From assembly GCA_021732405.1 (NCBI GenBank), contig JAKFVB010000021.1:2564-66563 (forward strand): a stretch of DNA of 64,000 nucleotides. Reading direction: 5' to 3'. The position numbers and the translations under genes are program-made. Shown here one piece after another: positions 37,045 through 47,023 of this stretch. Each line of letters opens with the position of its first letter. Position 1 is the first letter of the stretch. Origin of the DNA: Methylotenera sp. (lineage in GTDB: Bacteria; Pseudomonadota; Gammaproteobacteria; Burkholderiales; Methylophilaceae). The notes beneath the pieces were generated by a model. It saw only the letters and a list, made by a program, of their open reading frames with translations, was not told the origin of the DNA and did no database searches.

Positions 37045-38842
37045 CGGAAAAATTTGCCTATTTTTTTTGGTTAAGTTATGGGTAGCGGCCACGATAATTA
37101 GTCTGTTTTCAATGCATTTGCAAGCGGCAGAAGCTAACTATAGCGTCGAAATTTCTGTATTAGATGGTGTACAAACGAGTGGCGAAACTAAGCTTTTATC
37201 TGATTTGCTGCAGCAACATTTGGATATTGTGAAATGGCGCGATAATCCGCGCATGTCGCCAGCAGAATGGTTGAGGCTATATCAAGCAACGCCGCAAGCG
37301 ATTGCCGATTTGTTGGCTACAGAAGGCTATTTCTCCCCCGAAATTATCCCTTCAATTGATACTGTTGCAGGCGTTTCGCAGGCCAAGTTTTTGGTGAATG
37401 CGGGTAAACCCACGCTAGTAAGCACGGTTGATTTAAGTTTTACGGGTGATATTTTGCAACAAGATCCTGCAGAGCAATCGGCAAGATTAGCCAGCATCGC
37501 CACATTAAAGCAAAATTGGCTACTACAGCCAGGCGCCGTATTTAAACAATCAGATTGGAGCCAAGCAAAACGCCGATTATTGATTAATCTACTGGTGGAG
37601 CGTTATCCAAACGCTAGTATTAAAGCCAGCAAAGCAGAAGTAGACCCCACTTTAAACACGGTAGCGATTGCGTTAGAGGTTGATAGCGGCCAAAGTTTTA
37701 CCTTTGGCGAGCTAAAAATTGAGGGCTTGCAACGCTATCCTGCCAGCATTATTCAAGATTTAAATCGTATAAAACCCGGCACAACTTACAGCCAGGCAAG
37801 GCTGCAAATATTGCAATCACGCCTAGAAGAAAGCGGTTATTTTCAGGGGGTAGAAGTCACTGCCAGCACTGCAACAGCGGTGAATGATGTGGTGCCAATA
37901 AAAGTAACCGTGCAAGAAAATCCATCCATTAAATTGGGCGCGGGCGCAGGATATAGCACCAACACTGGCGCACGGGCACAGCTTACTTATGATGATTTGA
38001 ATTTATTTAATCGCGGCTGGCGCTTAACTAGCAGCTTAAAACCAGAGCAACGCGCACAATCACTCAGTGCTTTAGTGCGCTTGCCAACCGATAGTGACGG
38101 TTATCGCGATAGCTTCAATGCAGGCTTAGAGCGCAGAGTGATTGAAGGCCAAATTACTACGTCTGGTCAAACAGGTATTAACAGAAGTTGGGGGCCGCGT
38201 AGAACAGAACAAACCGTTGGCGCTGCTTATTTGATTGAGCATCAGGTCTTAGATGGCGCGGAATCTGTTACTAGAAGTGTGGCTACTTTGTCGTACGGCA
38301 TTACTTTGCGCCGCACCGATAATGATCGCAATCCAACGCGTGGTTATTTATTTAATACGCAACTCGCTGTTGCGCCGATTGAGCAGCTTTCTAGCGGGCG
38401 ATTTTTACAAAGCTACGCAAAAGTACAAGGCTATTATCCATTAACAAGCAGCACGCAACTAATCGCCAGAGCAGAAATAGGCGCAGTGAGCGGCAGAAAC
38501 AGCGCGCCAGCAGCATTTTTATTCCGCGCAGGCGGTGATCAATCGGTGCGCGGCTATGCCTTTGAAAGTTTGGGCGTGCGTGAGGGCGATGCGACTGTTG
38601 GCGGGCGCTACTTGGCAACAGGCAGCATAGAAGCGATTCAATGGCTGACGCAACAATGGGGTGCGGCACTATTTGTAGATGCTGGTAACGCAGCGAATAC
38701 TTTACAGGATTTAAAACCGGTTTATGGCTATGGATTGGGCGCGCGCTGGAAAAGCCCGATTGGCGCGATTGGCGGCGATATCGCCTATGGCGAAGCAACA
38801 GGCGAATACCGCCTGCATTTTAATCTAGGTGTCGCATTTTGA
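37034..38842 (+). CDS. tamA: Translocation and assembly module outer-membrane protein TamA (Omp85 family)
   Basis: Outer-membrane beta-barrel partner of TamB. An N-terminal signal peptide (residues about 9-33, ending LQAAEA) is followed by POTRA domains (about 35-300; FGELKIEGLQRYPASIIQDLNRIKPG) and a 16-strand barrel with the Omp85 signature region FRAGGDQSVRGYAFESLG. It ends in an aromatic (GVAF), typical of barrel substrates of BamA. Length 602 aa. Starts inside recJ and its stop overlaps the proposed tamB start. One GGTTAAGTT word lies in the signal-peptide codons. Confidence 0.93.
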   Translation: MRHNGKICLFFLVKLWVAATIISLFSMHLQAAEANYSVEISVLDGVQTSGETKLLSDLLQQHLDIVKWRDNPRMSPAEWLRLYQATPQAIADLLATEGYFSPEIIPSIDTVAGVSQAKFLVNAGKPTLVSTVDLSFTGDILQQDPAEQSARLASIATLKQNWLLQPGAVFKQSDWSQAKRRLLINLLVERYPNASIKASKAEVDPTLNTVAIALEVDSGQSFTFGELKIEGLQRYPASIIQDLNRIKPGTTYSQARLQILQSRLEESGYFQGVEVTASTATAVNDVVPIKVTVQENPSIKLGAGAGYSTNTGARAQLTYDDLNLFNRGWRLTSSLKPEQRAQSLSALVRLPTDSDGYRDSFNAGLERRVIEGQITTSGQTGINRSWGPRRTEQTVGAAYLIEHQVLDGAESVTRSVATLSYGITLRRTDNDRNPTRGYLFNTQLAVAPIEQLSSGRFLQSYAKVQGYYPLTSSTQLIARAEIGAVSGRNSAPAAFLFRAGGDQSVRGYAFESLGVREGDATVGGRYLATGSIEAIQWLTQQWGAALFVDAGNAANTLQDLKPVYGYGLGARWKSPIGAIGGDIAYGEATGEYRLHFNLGVAF

Positions 38843-41800
38843 CTTTGGCAAATATAACAAACTGGCGTTACGCCAAAGTGGTATTGCTCAGCTTTGCCTT
38901 GCTGATATTTACACCTGCGCAAGGCGAAATGACCATTCATGGTAGCTCTAATCTGGACACGCTGGATTACGATGTGGATAATATTCACCTGCAACTTACC
39001 AAGCTAGAATCGCGCTGGCAACTATCGCCCTTTGACAGTAGTTTGCTAGTGGAAAAAATGCGCGCAAAACGTTTGGTCATTACCTTGCGTGATACTGAAA
39101 AGAAAGCCGATAAATCAGGCTTGCCAGAGCGCATCAACTTACCCTTTCCTGTTCAAATTCAACAGGCGGAAGTGCTAGAGCTGGTTATTGTGACGCCAAC
39201 TGAAACTTACACGCTAAACAATGTGCAGTTTGATTTAAAGGCCGATAGCAAAACTATACAACTCAATTATTTGCGTGCTGCTACACCTTATGGGCAAGCG
39301 CAAGTGCAGCTCAATATGCAAACGGTGCGCCCATTTGCATTAACGGGTGAAGCCAGCATTAAGAAAGCAAGCCTTGATGGCAGCTTGCCTTATGACATTA
39401 AAACGCAGCTGGCGGGCGATTTAAATAGCTTGAAATTTGAGCTAAATCCGCTGTTAATTTTGCAAAATAATCAGCTGGCAATAGCCCCAAACGCCACAAA
39501 CGATTTAATAGCGGCGAATATGCAAATCAACGGGGAAATCGGATTAGCCAATGATTATCCGCTTAAATTAGTTGCGCACTTAACTAATTTAAAACCCGAA
39601 AAATTAGGTAGCTATCCTGTAGGCTTATTGAATATTGATATAGATGTGCAGGGCGATGTAGGCAAAAAAACTGGCTTGCAAGTGCAAATGTTGGCTAAAG
39701 ATAGCTATTTGCAGACCGACAACGCCAAACAGCCTGTAGCATTTGCAGGTAATTTTGTGGTGATTGGTAATCAAATTAACGCCATTGACTTAAATGCCAA
39801 TATCGCTAGCAATGTATTTAAAGCAACGGGTAGTCTAGGTGTAGCAGATAGCATTCTGGAATGGCGCGCCGATTTGCCACTGCTCAGCACATTTGGCCGC
39901 GAATTTTCAGGTCAAGCTACTGCCAGCGGCTCATTGGCTGGCACGTTTGAAAACTTAGCCTTGCGCTTAACATTGGCGGCACAAAAATTGCAACTTCCTA
40001 ATAAAATCCAATTAGAAAAACTGGATGGGCAAGCAACTATGCTGGCTGATGCCAATGGCACAGTAGATGCGACATTTAATGCAGATGGATTAAAAGTGGC
40101 ACAAAATCCTGTCATGAATGCAGCGCTTAGCTTGCAAGGCGCGCGCGCGGCTCATCAACTTAAGTTAACAGCAATTTCACAGCAAAAAATCGTACCATTT
40201 CAATTTGAAACTTTGTTGCAAGGTGGTTTAAACGGCGACACTTGGCAGGGATTTATTCAAAGCCTGCAGCTAAAAGGTGAAACGCCTGTAACTTTACAAG
40301 CGCCTGCAAAATTGAGCGCTACACTGCAAAATGTGGCGTTAGGAAATGCAGTACTGCAACTCACAAAAGGTCGTTTAGAAATCGACGGTTTGCAAGCTGG
40401 CAACAAAGGCTTTGTGAGCCAAGGCAAACTTAGCCAACTTGCTTTAGATGATTTGCCGCCCAGCGTATTTCAGCTACCTGAAAAACTAAAAGGTAATCCT
40501 GTTTTTTCTGGCTACTGGAATATCAATGCGGTGGAATCAGCAAACGCGCAAATACTATTTAAGCTAGATTCTGGCGACTTAGCATTAAGTGATTCAGCAG
40601 GTGTATCCAAGCCGCTGGGCCTGCAAAATTTAAGCGCGGAGTTAAAAATTATCAATAACCAAGCTGATTTGACGTGGCTATTGGATGGCAAACAGCTTGG
40701 GCATTTTGATGGGCACCTGACTACGCGACTGACTAAAGTGGAATCAGGATTTGCACTGATGGCAAACGCGCCACTCACCATCAATAGCAACGCACAGCTT
40801 AATTCTCTGGCTTGGTTGCCGCTATCCGATTCGCTGGCCGATGCGCAATTAGATGGTTCGCTAAGCATGAGATTAAGTGCCGATGGCACCATGCAAAAAC
40901 CCAATTTACGGGGCAATGCTATAGGTAAAAATCTGCAATTTGTTCTCCCATCTCAAGGCGTTTCGTTAACAGAAGGCACGCTGCAGGCAAATTTTGAAGG
41001 TGATAAATTACAAATCAAAGAGGCGGTTTGGAAGGGCGGTAGCGGCTATTTGCGCACTAACGGTACTTTGCAACTCATCAATCAGCAGCCAAATATCGCT
41101 TTGAATTGGGTGGCAGAACAGTTTACGGTGCTATCAGGCGCGGACAGATTGTTAGTATTAAATGGCGCAGGCAAAACTACTTTAGCAGATGATTTGTTGA
41201 CTATTTCTGGTGATTTTAAAGTAGTAAAAGGCTTGGTAGGGTTGCCTGATGACGATGTGCCAACGCTGGCCGATGATGTTGTGGTGCTTGGGCGTACTGA
41301 AATAGTCAATGACGATGCGCTAAAAATCTTGCTGAATAATCTACGCATTGATTTGGGCGATGATTTCACCTTGCGCGGCCGCGGTTTGGATGCGCAATTG
41401 TCTGGCGCCTTGACATTGGTAGGCTTAACGCAATATCTGCCACATACTGAAGGTACAATTCGCATCAAAAAGGGCACTTATACGGCGTATGGCCAAGTGC
41501 TTAACATTACGCGTGGCGTGATTGCCTTTACCGGCCCAATCGATAACCCGGGCTTGAATATTCGTGCCATGCGCAATGCACCATCCAGCAACGACAGTAT
41601 TATTAAAAGCAATGCAGAAACCGCCAGCAACAGCGATACGTTGACTGGCAGCAACTTTAGCCAAACAACATCGACCAATGTGCAAAACGTTAACGCAGGC
41701 GTAGAAATCACAGGTAATGGTTTAAATCCAGCCGTTAAGTTGGTGTCAGAACCCAATGTGCCCGATACTGAAAAACTGTCCTGGTTGCTGCTTGGACGCG

Positions 41801-42132
41801 GCACAAATCAAGCAGGTTCAAGTGATTTTGCCATGCTGTCATTGGCTGCAGGTGCGGTACTGTCTGACGATAATTCGCTTCCGCTGCAAACAAAGCTGGC
41901 GCGCGCAGCAGGTTTGGATGAATTGAGTTTTGGCGGCGCAGATGCTGATACTGCATCGCTGACTTTTGGTAAACGGCTATCTTCTCAATTGTATTTAAGC
42001 TATCAAAAAAGTGTTAGCGGTTTATTAGATGTGGCAAGGCTCACCTTTAATATTACGCCGCGCTGGGCCCTGCAAGCCGAAACAGGCACAGAAAGTGCGG
42101 TAGATGCTTTGTACACCTTTAGCTTTAAGTAA
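38839..42132 (+). CDS. tamB: Translocation and assembly module inner-membrane protein TamB
   Basis: 1097-aa AsmA-like protein forming a periplasmic bridge from inner to outer membrane, implicated in outer-membrane protein insertion and phospholipid transport. The N-terminal membrane anchor (VVLLSFALLIFTPAQG) is followed by long beta-helical repeat segments. The C-terminal DUF490/TamB domain has the hallmark RGLDAQLSGALTLVG...EGTIRIKKGTYTAYGQVLNITRGVIAFTGPIDNPGLNIRA. The C-terminus ends in a phenylalanine-containing strand. The start is a TTG overlapping the tamA stop; a later TTG or GTG cannot be excluded. It is tightly coupled to tamA. Confidence 0.93.
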   Translation: MTLANITNWRYAKVVLLSFALLIFTPAQGEMTIHGSSNLDTLDYDVDNIHLQLTKLESRWQLSPFDSSLLVEKMRAKRLVITLRDTEKKADKSGLPERINLPFPVQIQQAEVLELVIVTPTETYTLNNVQFDLKADSKTIQLNYLRAATPYGQAQVQLNMQTVRPFALTGEASIKKASLDGSLPYDIKTQLAGDLNSLKFELNPLLILQNNQLAIAPNATNDLIAANMQINGEIGLANDYPLKLVAHLTNLKPEKLGSYPVGLLNIDIDVQGDVGKKTGLQVQMLAKDSYLQTDNAKQPVAFAGNFVVIGNQINAIDLNANIASNVFKATGSLGVADSILEWRADLPLLSTFGREFSGQATASGSLAGTFENLALRLTLAAQKLQLPNKIQLEKLDGQATMLADANGTVDATFNADGLKVAQNPVMNAALSLQGARAAHQLKLTAISQQKIVPFQFETLLQGGLNGDTWQGFIQSLQLKGETPVTLQAPAKLSATLQNVALGNAVLQLTKGRLEIDGLQAGNKGFVSQGKLSQLALDDLPPSVFQLPEKLKGNPVFSGYWNINAVESANAQILFKLDSGDLALSDSAGVSKPLGLQNLSAELKIINNQADLTWLLDGKQLGHFDGHLTTRLTKVESGFALMANAPLTINSNAQLNSLAWLPLSDSLADAQLDGSLSMRLSADGTMQKPNLRGNAIGKNLQFVLPSQGVSLTEGTLQANFEGDKLQIKEAVWKGGSGYLRTNGTLQLINQQPNIALNWVAEQFTVLSGADRLLVLNGAGKTTLADDLLTISGDFKVVKGLVGLPDDDVPTLADDVVVLGRTEIVNDDALKILLNNLRIDLGDDFTLRGRGLDAQLSGALTLVGLTQYLPHTEGTIRIKKGTYTAYGQVLNITRGVIAFTGPIDNPGLNIRAMRNAPSSNDSIIKSNAETASNSDTLTGSNFSQTTSTNVQNVNAGVEITGNGLNPAVKLVSEPNVPDTEKLSWLLLGRGTNQAGSSDFAMLSLAAGAVLSDDNSLPLQTKLARAAGLDELSFGGADADTASLTFGKRLSSQLYLSYQKSVSGLLDVARLTFNITPRWALQAETGTESAVDALYTFSFK

Positions 42133-42145
42133 TTGATTGGTGAAA

Positions 42146-42170
42146 GTTAAGCACAAAACTTAACGCTTAT
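42146..42170 (+). terminator. Weak hairpin after tamB
   Basis: Six-bp stem GTTAAG / CTTAAC with a 7-nt loop, 13 bp after the tamB stop, followed by TTATTTTA. Possible weak terminator. Confidence 0.45.
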
Positions 42171-42263
42171 TTTATGGTTAATTTTTGGTAGATAAGCAAT
42201 AATTCCACATTGACCATGCTAGCTTGCAAGCGTAGAATTCGCGCCAATTCTTAAGGCATTTTA

Positions 42264-43067
42264 ATGAGCCAACACTTCACACATCAGCTTGCTAAAAAAC
42301 CAATAGCTGCAAAAAAAATAGTCATTGCCAACTGGAAAATGCATGGCAATCTCAAGCAAAATCAAGCGTTATTAACACAATATATTGCTTCACTTTCTGA
42401 TTTAAAACAGACAAAAGTGGTGGTTTGCGCGCCATATCCCTACTTAGCGCAATTACAACAAATGCTACAGCACACTGATATTGCATGGGGTGCGCAAAAT
42501 ATGGCTAAAAGTGCAGAGGGCGCTTACACGGGCGAAGTCAGCGCCGCCATGTTAAAAGACTTTGGTTGCGAATATGTGATTATTGGCCATTCAGAGCGCG
42601 CAACCGCCTACTGCGAATCAGATGAAAATATTGCGCAAAAATTCCTGCAGGCAAAACAGCATGGGCTAACGCCTATTTTGTGTGTGGGCGAAACGTTAAT
42701 TGAGCGCGAAGCTGGGGTGATGGAGTTAGTTATCGGCAAACAGTTAGATACGATTATTGATTTGCACGGGGCTGCAATTTTCGCAGATAGTATTATTTCG
42801 TACGAGCCGATTTGGGCGATTGGCACAGGCTTGGCAGCCACACCAGCACAAGCGCAGGCCATGCATAAATTTATTCGCAACAAAATTGCCAACTTAAATC
42901 AAGAGGCGGCTAATCACTCAAAAATCCTCTACGGAGGAAGCGTAAACCCTCAAAATGCGGTACAATTATTTGTTGTATCGAATATCGATGGTGGGCTGAT
43001 TGGAAAATGCTCACTTGAATCGCAGGCTTTTGAAAAAATATGCGCTGCGGCTGATTCGGCAATTTAA
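42264..43067 (+). CDS. tpiA: Triosephosphate isomerase
   Basis: Interconverts dihydroxyacetone phosphate and glyceraldehyde 3-phosphate. TIM-barrel enzyme with the catalytic Lys in IANWKMHGN, the catalytic His in IIGHSERA, the Glu in YEPIWAIGTG and the phosphate-binding ILYGGSVNPQN. At 267 aa it has about 15 extra N-terminal residues before the first strand. AAGG lies 8 bp before this ATG, and no better in-frame start is seen. It precedes secG as in many betaproteobacteria and gammaproteobacteria. Confidence 0.97.
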   Translation: MSQHFTHQLAKKPIAAKKIVIANWKMHGNLKQNQALLTQYIASLSDLKQTKVVVCAPYPYLAQLQQMLQHTDIAWGAQNMAKSAEGAYTGEVSAAMLKDFGCEYVIIGHSERATAYCESDENIAQKFLQAKQHGLTPILCVGETLIEREAGVMELVIGKQLDTIIDLHGAAIFADSIISYEPIWAIGTGLAATPAQAQAMHKFIRNKIANLNQEAANHSKILYGGSVNPQNAVQLFVVSNIDGGLIGKCSLESQAFEKICAAADSAI

Positions 43068-43163
43068 ATATAGCGTTTAAGTTGCCAGTTTTAAATAATA
43101 GTAAACGGTTGATAAGCAAGCAAAGCGCTTGCTTTTATTGCAACCACTTTTGGAATTAGTTTA

Positions 43164-43526
43164 ATGGAAAATTTAATTACAGTTATTCATGTGTTGGCAG
43201 CAGCAGGTGTGATTGGCTTGGTATTGTTGCAACACGGTAAAGGCGCCGATATGGGTGCTGCATTTGGTAGTGGCGCATCAGGCAGTTTGTTTGGTGTCAG
43301 TGGCTCATCTAATATTTTAAGTAAATTAACATCTATTTGCGTGGTGGTTTTTTTCTGCACTAGCTTAACGCTTGCTTATATGGCTAGTCATCGCGCAGGT
43401 AGTAGCAGTGTGATTAAAATGCCAGCAAAAGCTGTAGAAATAAATAGCGATTCTACAAAATCAGATGCAACTAAAACGCCAGAAATAGCACCAAGCGGTA
43501 ATGCCGCCAAAGATGTTCCAAATTAG
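43164..43526 (+). CDS. secG: Preprotein translocase subunit SecG
   Basis: Small inner-membrane component of SecYEG. Two membrane helices flank the conserved cytoplasmic loop LLQHGKGADMGAAFGSGASGSLFGVSGS. A Ser/Lys/Thr-rich C-terminal tail follows, as in other betaproteobacterial SecG. Length 120 aa. Lies between tpiA and tRNA-Leu, the classic order upstream of the nuo operon. Confidence 0.96.
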   Translation: MENLITVIHVLAAAGVIGLVLLQHGKGADMGAAFGSGASGSLFGVSGSSNILSKLTSICVVVFFCTSLTLAYMASHRAGSSSVIKMPAKAVEINSDSTKSDATKTPEIAPSGNAAKDVPN

Positions 43527-43570
43527 TTTATTTTAACTATTTGTTGAATAATAAACCAAGCACCGTAAAT

Positions 43571-43656
43571 GCCGTCGTGGTGGAATTGGTAGACACGCTA
43601 TCTTGAGGGGGTAGTGGCGAAAGTCGTGAGAGTTCGAGTCTCTCCGTCGGCACCAG
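43571..43656 (+). tRNA. tRNA-Leu (anticodon GAG)
   Basis: Class II tRNA of 86 nt with CCA encoded. D-arm GGAATTGGTAGAC, anticodon loop CTTGAGG (anticodon GAG, reading CTC/CTT), a long variable arm, T-arm GAGTTCGAGTCTC, and the 3' end GGCACCA. The acceptor stem GCCGTCG / CGTCGGC pairs except for a U5-U68 mismatch. Position between secG and nuoA is conserved in betaproteobacteria. Confidence 0.96.
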
Positions 43657-43795
43657 TAATTAGTTTCAAACTAAACAAACAATAAAACTATAATAAGTAT
43701 AAAAATTGCTCTAAAAATGTGGTTAAGATGTTTTAATTGTTGAGCCAAAAGCAAAACAATTAAAATCTGTTGCAAATTCTTGTTAGGAAGTTTCT

Positions 43796-44152
43796 GTGCT
43801 GGAAAATTACTTTCCAATCTTGTTGTTTATCTTAGTGGGCCTTGCCGTAGGGCTTGGGCCACTTGTCATCGGTAAAATCGTTTCCCCTAGCAGGCCAGAT
43901 AGCGAAAAAAACTCACCCTATGAGTGCGGTTTTGAGGCGTTTGAAGACGCGCGTATGAAATTTGATGTGCGCTATTATCTGGTCGCCATTCTGTTTATTC
44001 TTTTCGATTTAGAAATTGCATTTTTATTCCCGTGGGCAGTTGTGTTGCAAGAAATCGGCTTGGCTGGATTTCTAGCGATGATGCTGTTTTTATTCGTGCT
44101 GGTGGTTGGATTTGTGTATGAATGGATGAAAGGCGCTCTTGAGTGGGATTAA
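43796..44152 (+). CDS. nuoA: NADH-quinone oxidoreductase subunit A
   Basis: Small membrane subunit of complex I near the quinone-chamber interface. Three membrane helices, with the conserved loop [23 protein letters not shown] containing the cysteine of the ND3-type loop, and [11 protein letters not shown]. Length 118 aa. GTG start with AGGAAG upstream. First gene of the nuoA-N operon, about 140 bp after tRNA-Leu; this gap probably holds the operon promoter, though none was assigned convincingly. Confidence 0.97.
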   Translation: MLENYFPILLFILVGLAVGLGPLVIGKIVSPSRPDSEKNSPYECGFEAFEDARMKFDVRYYLVAILFILFDLEIAFLFPWAVVLQEIGLAGFLAMMLFLFVLVVGFVYEWMKGALEWD

Positions 44153-44218
44153 AACAATGGGATTAACGCGCTTAAATAAATTTTGCCTCAAAAAACGGGT
44201 TAAGTTCGGAGCTAAAGC

Positions 44219-44695
44219 ATGAGCTTAGAGGGCGTCTTAGAAAAAGGTTTTGTTACCACCACGCTAGATACCGTGATTAACTACACGCGCACTGGTTCTT
44301 TATGGCCAATGACTTTTGGTTTGGCTTGCTGTGCGGTGGAGATGATGCATGCAGGTGCTTCGCGTTATGATTTAGACCGATTCGGAATTGTGTTTAGACC
44401 TAGCCCAAGGCAGTCTGATGTGATGATTGTGGCGGGTACTTTGGTGAATAAAATGGCGCCAGCATTGCGCAAAGTGTACGACCAAATGGCAGAGCCGCGT
44501 TGGGTGATTTCAATGGGTAGTTGCGCTAATGGTGGTGGTTATTATCACTATTCCTATGCTGTGGTACGCGGCTGTGACCGCATCGTGCCGGTAGATGTGT
44601 ATGTGCCAGGTTGCCCACCAACGGCTGAAGCTTTGCTTTATGGCATTATTCAGTTGCAGAAAAAAATCAGACGTACTAATACGATTGCCAGATAA
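44219..44695 (+). CDS. nuoB: NADH-quinone oxidoreductase subunit B
   Basis: Peripheral-arm subunit carrying cluster N2, the final electron donor to quinone. Cluster ligands lie in [20 protein letters not shown] and [14 protein letters not shown]. Length 158 aa, the short betaproteobacterial form. The 66-bp gap after nuoA contains one GGGTTAAGTT word (44197-44206), and nuoC follows after 5 bp. Confidence 0.97.
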   Translation: MSLEGVLEKGFVTTTLDTVINYTRTGSLWPMTFGLACCAVEMMHAGASRYDLDRFGIVFRPSPRQSDVMIVAGTLVNKMAPALRKVYDQMAEPRWVISMGSCANGGGYYHYSYAVVRGCDRIVPVDVYVPGCPPTAEALLYGIIQLQKKIRRTNTIAR

Positions 44696-44700
44696 TTCTT

Positions 44701-45294
44701 ATGTCACTTAAACTCGATCAATTATCGGCTCAGCTAAAGCTTGCCTTAAGCGATAAAATCACGCAATTAACGGTTGCACTAGATGAAATTACCATTGAAT
44801 GCCGTGCTGATCATTACATTGCCGTGTGCACAAAATTGCGTGACCACGCAGAGCTTAAATTTGAGCAGTTAATTGATTTATGCGGCGTAGATTACAGCGA
44901 ATATAAAGACGGTATTTGGGAGGGTGCGCGCTACGCCATGGTGTTGCACTTATTATCTGTCAGCCTTAATCAGCGCGTGCGTTTACGTGTATTTGCGCAA
45001 GATGATGATTTTCCTGTATTGCCTACTTTGGTAGAAGTGTGGCCAGCAGCCAATTGGTTTGAGCGTGAAGCCTTTGATTTGTATGGCTTAATGTTTGAAA
45101 ATCATCCTGATTTGCGTCGGCTTTTAACCGACTACGGTTTTGTTGGTCATCCATTCCGCAAAGATTTCCCTATGATCGGCAATGTAGAAATGCGCTATGA
45201 CCCAGAGCAGCAGCGTGTGATTTACCAGCCTGTTTCAATTGAGCTGCGTAATAATGTGCCGCGCGTGATTCGTGATGAAGGGGTGCATCAATAA
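44701..45294 (+). CDS. nuoC: NADH-quinone oxidoreductase subunit C
   Basis: 30-kDa-type peripheral-arm subunit without cofactors. The signature [39 protein letters not shown] is present. Length 197 aa, a separate NuoC rather than the NuoCD fusion of E. coli. The stop overlaps the nuoD start by one base. Confidence 0.97.
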   Translation: MSLKLDQLSAQLKLALSDKITQLTVALDEITIECRADHYIAVCTKLRDHAELKFEQLIDLCGVDYSEYKDGIWEGARYAMVLHLLSVSLNQRVRLRVFAQDDDFPVLPTLVEVWPAANWFEREAFDLYGLMFENHPDLRRLLTDYGFVGHPFRKDFPMIGNVEMRYDPEQQRVIYQPVSIELRNNVPRVIRDEGVHQ

Positions 45295-46547
45295 TGGCTG
45301 AAATTAGAAATTACACCATGAACTTTGGCCCACAGCATCCTGCAGCGCATGGTGTATTGCGTTTGGTGCTGGAGCTGGATGGTGAAGTCATCCAACGTGC
45401 TGATCCGCATATTGGCCTGTTGCATCGCGCCACTGAAAAACTAGCCGAAAATCGTACCTATTTACAGTCAATTCCATACATGGATAGGCTGGATTACGTT
45501 TCCATGATGGCGAATGAGCATGCTTACGTCATGACCATTGAAAAAATGATGGGTATTGACGTGCCAATTCGTGCGCAATATATCCGTGTCATGTTCGACG
45601 AGATTACCCGCGTTTTAAATCATTTGTTGTGGCTAGGCGCGCATGCGCTAGACGTTGGCGCCATGACGGTATTTTTATACGCATTTAGAGAGCGTGAAGA
45701 CCTGTTTGACTGCTATGAAGCGGTTTCTGGCGCGCGTATGCATGCCGCATATTACCGTCCAGGTGGAGTATATCGCGATTTGCCGAATCAAATGCCTCAG
45801 CACGAAACGACAAAATTCCGCAGCGCAAAACAAATTAGCAAGCTAAATGACAACCGTCAAGGTTCATTTTTAGATTTCATTGAAGACTTTACTAATCGCT
45901 TTCCCACTTATATCGATGAATACGAAACGCTATTAACCGATAACCGTATCTGGAAACAGCGTACCGTTGGCATCGGTGTAGTGTCACCTGAGCGCGCTTT
46001 GGCGCTGGGTTTTACAGGGCCAATGTTGCGCGGCTCTGGCGTCGAGTGGGACTTGCGTAAAAAACAACCTTACGAAGTGTATGCCAATTTAGATTTTGAC
46101 ATTCCAGTTGGCGTGAATGGTGATTGTTACGATCGTTATTTGGTACGCATGGAAGAATTCAGGCAATCCAACAACATTATCAAGCAATGTATTAATTGGT
46201 TGCGCGCTAACCCTGGCCCAGTGATTACTACCGATAATAAAGTAGCGCCGCCAGACCGTGAAGGCATGAAAACCAATATGGAAGACATGATTCACCACTT
46301 TAAATTGTTCACTGAAGGTTTTCATGTGCCAGCTGGTGAAGCTTACGCTGCAGTAGAGCATCCAAAAGGCGAATTCGGTATTTACATGATTTCTGATGGC
46401 GCTAATAAGCCTTATCGTTTAAAGATTCGTGCGCCCGGTTACCCGCATCTTGCGGCACTAGATGAAATGACTAAAGGCCATATGATTGCCGATTTGGTAG
46501 CCATTATCGGCACACAAGATATCGTATTTGGTGAGATTGATAGGTAG
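45294..46547 (+). CDS. nuoD: NADH-quinone oxidoreductase subunit D
   Basis: 49-kDa subunit lining the quinone-binding cavity with NuoB. The N-terminal [22 protein letters not shown] and the [28 protein letters not shown] segment carry the quinone-site His and Tyr. C-terminal [11 protein letters not shown] and the terminal FGEIDR are conserved. Length 417 aa. Overlaps nuoC by one base and lies 2 bp before nuoE. Confidence 0.97.
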   Translation: MAEIRNYTMNFGPQHPAAHGVLRLVLELDGEVIQRADPHIGLLHRATEKLAENRTYLQSIPYMDRLDYVSMMANEHAYVMTIEKMMGIDVPIRAQYIRVMFDEITRVLNHLLWLGAHALDVGAMTVFLYAFREREDLFDCYEAVSGARMHAAYYRPGGVYRDLPNQMPQHETTKFRSAKQISKLNDNRQGSFLDFIEDFTNRFPTYIDEYETLLTDNRIWKQRTVGIGVVSPERALALGFTGPMLRGSGVEWDLRKKQPYEVYANLDFDIPVGVNGDCYDRYLVRMEEFRQSNNIIKQCINWLRANPGPVITTDNKVAPPDREGMKTNMEDMIHHFKLFTEGFHVPAGEAYAAVEHPKGEFGIYMISDGANKPYRLKIRAPGYPHLAALDEMTKGHMIADLVAIIGTQDIVFGEIDR

Positions 46548-46549
46548 TT

Positions 46550-47023
46550 ATGCTTAGTACAGAATCCATCGCAAAAATTGATTACGAACTCACCAAATAT
46601 CCCGCCGATAAACGGCAGGCGGCAGTGATGAGTGCACTGCGTATCGTACAAACAGAGCGTGGTTGGTTGTCAAAAGAAAGTATCACCGAAGTCGCCGAGT
46701 ACTTACGTATTCCTGAAATCGCAGCGATGGAAGTGGCGACTTTTTATAATATGTACGATTTGCAGCCAGTAGGAAAATACAAAATCAGTATCTGTACTAA
46801 TATCTCCTGCATGCTGCGTGATTCCGATGCAATTGTGACCCACTTGCAGAGCAAGCTGGGCGTAGGCTTTAATGAAGTGACGGTTGACGGAAAATTCTGC
46901 TTGAAAGAAGGCGAGTGCATGGGCGCTTGCGGCGGTGCGCCTTTATTGATTGTGAATAATCACACCATGCACGAATTTTTAACAGTGGATAAAGTCGACG
47001 CTATTTTAGAGGAGCTAAAATAG
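46550..47023 (+). CDS. nuoE: NADH-quinone oxidoreductase subunit E
   Basis: 24-kDa subunit with the [2Fe-2S] cluster N1a: ligands in [13 protein letters not shown] and [14 protein letters not shown]. Thioredoxin-like fold, 157 aa. It forms the NADH-dehydrogenase module with NuoF and NuoG. The stop overlaps the GTG start of nuoF by one base. Confidence 0.96.
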   Translation: MLSTESIAKIDYELTKYPADKRQAAVMSALRIVQTERGWLSKESITEVAEYLRIPEIAAMEVATFYNMYDLQPVGKYKISICTNISCMLRDSDAIVTHLQSKLGVGFNEVTVDGKFCLKEGECMGACGGAPLLIVNNHTMHEFLTVDKVDAILEELK

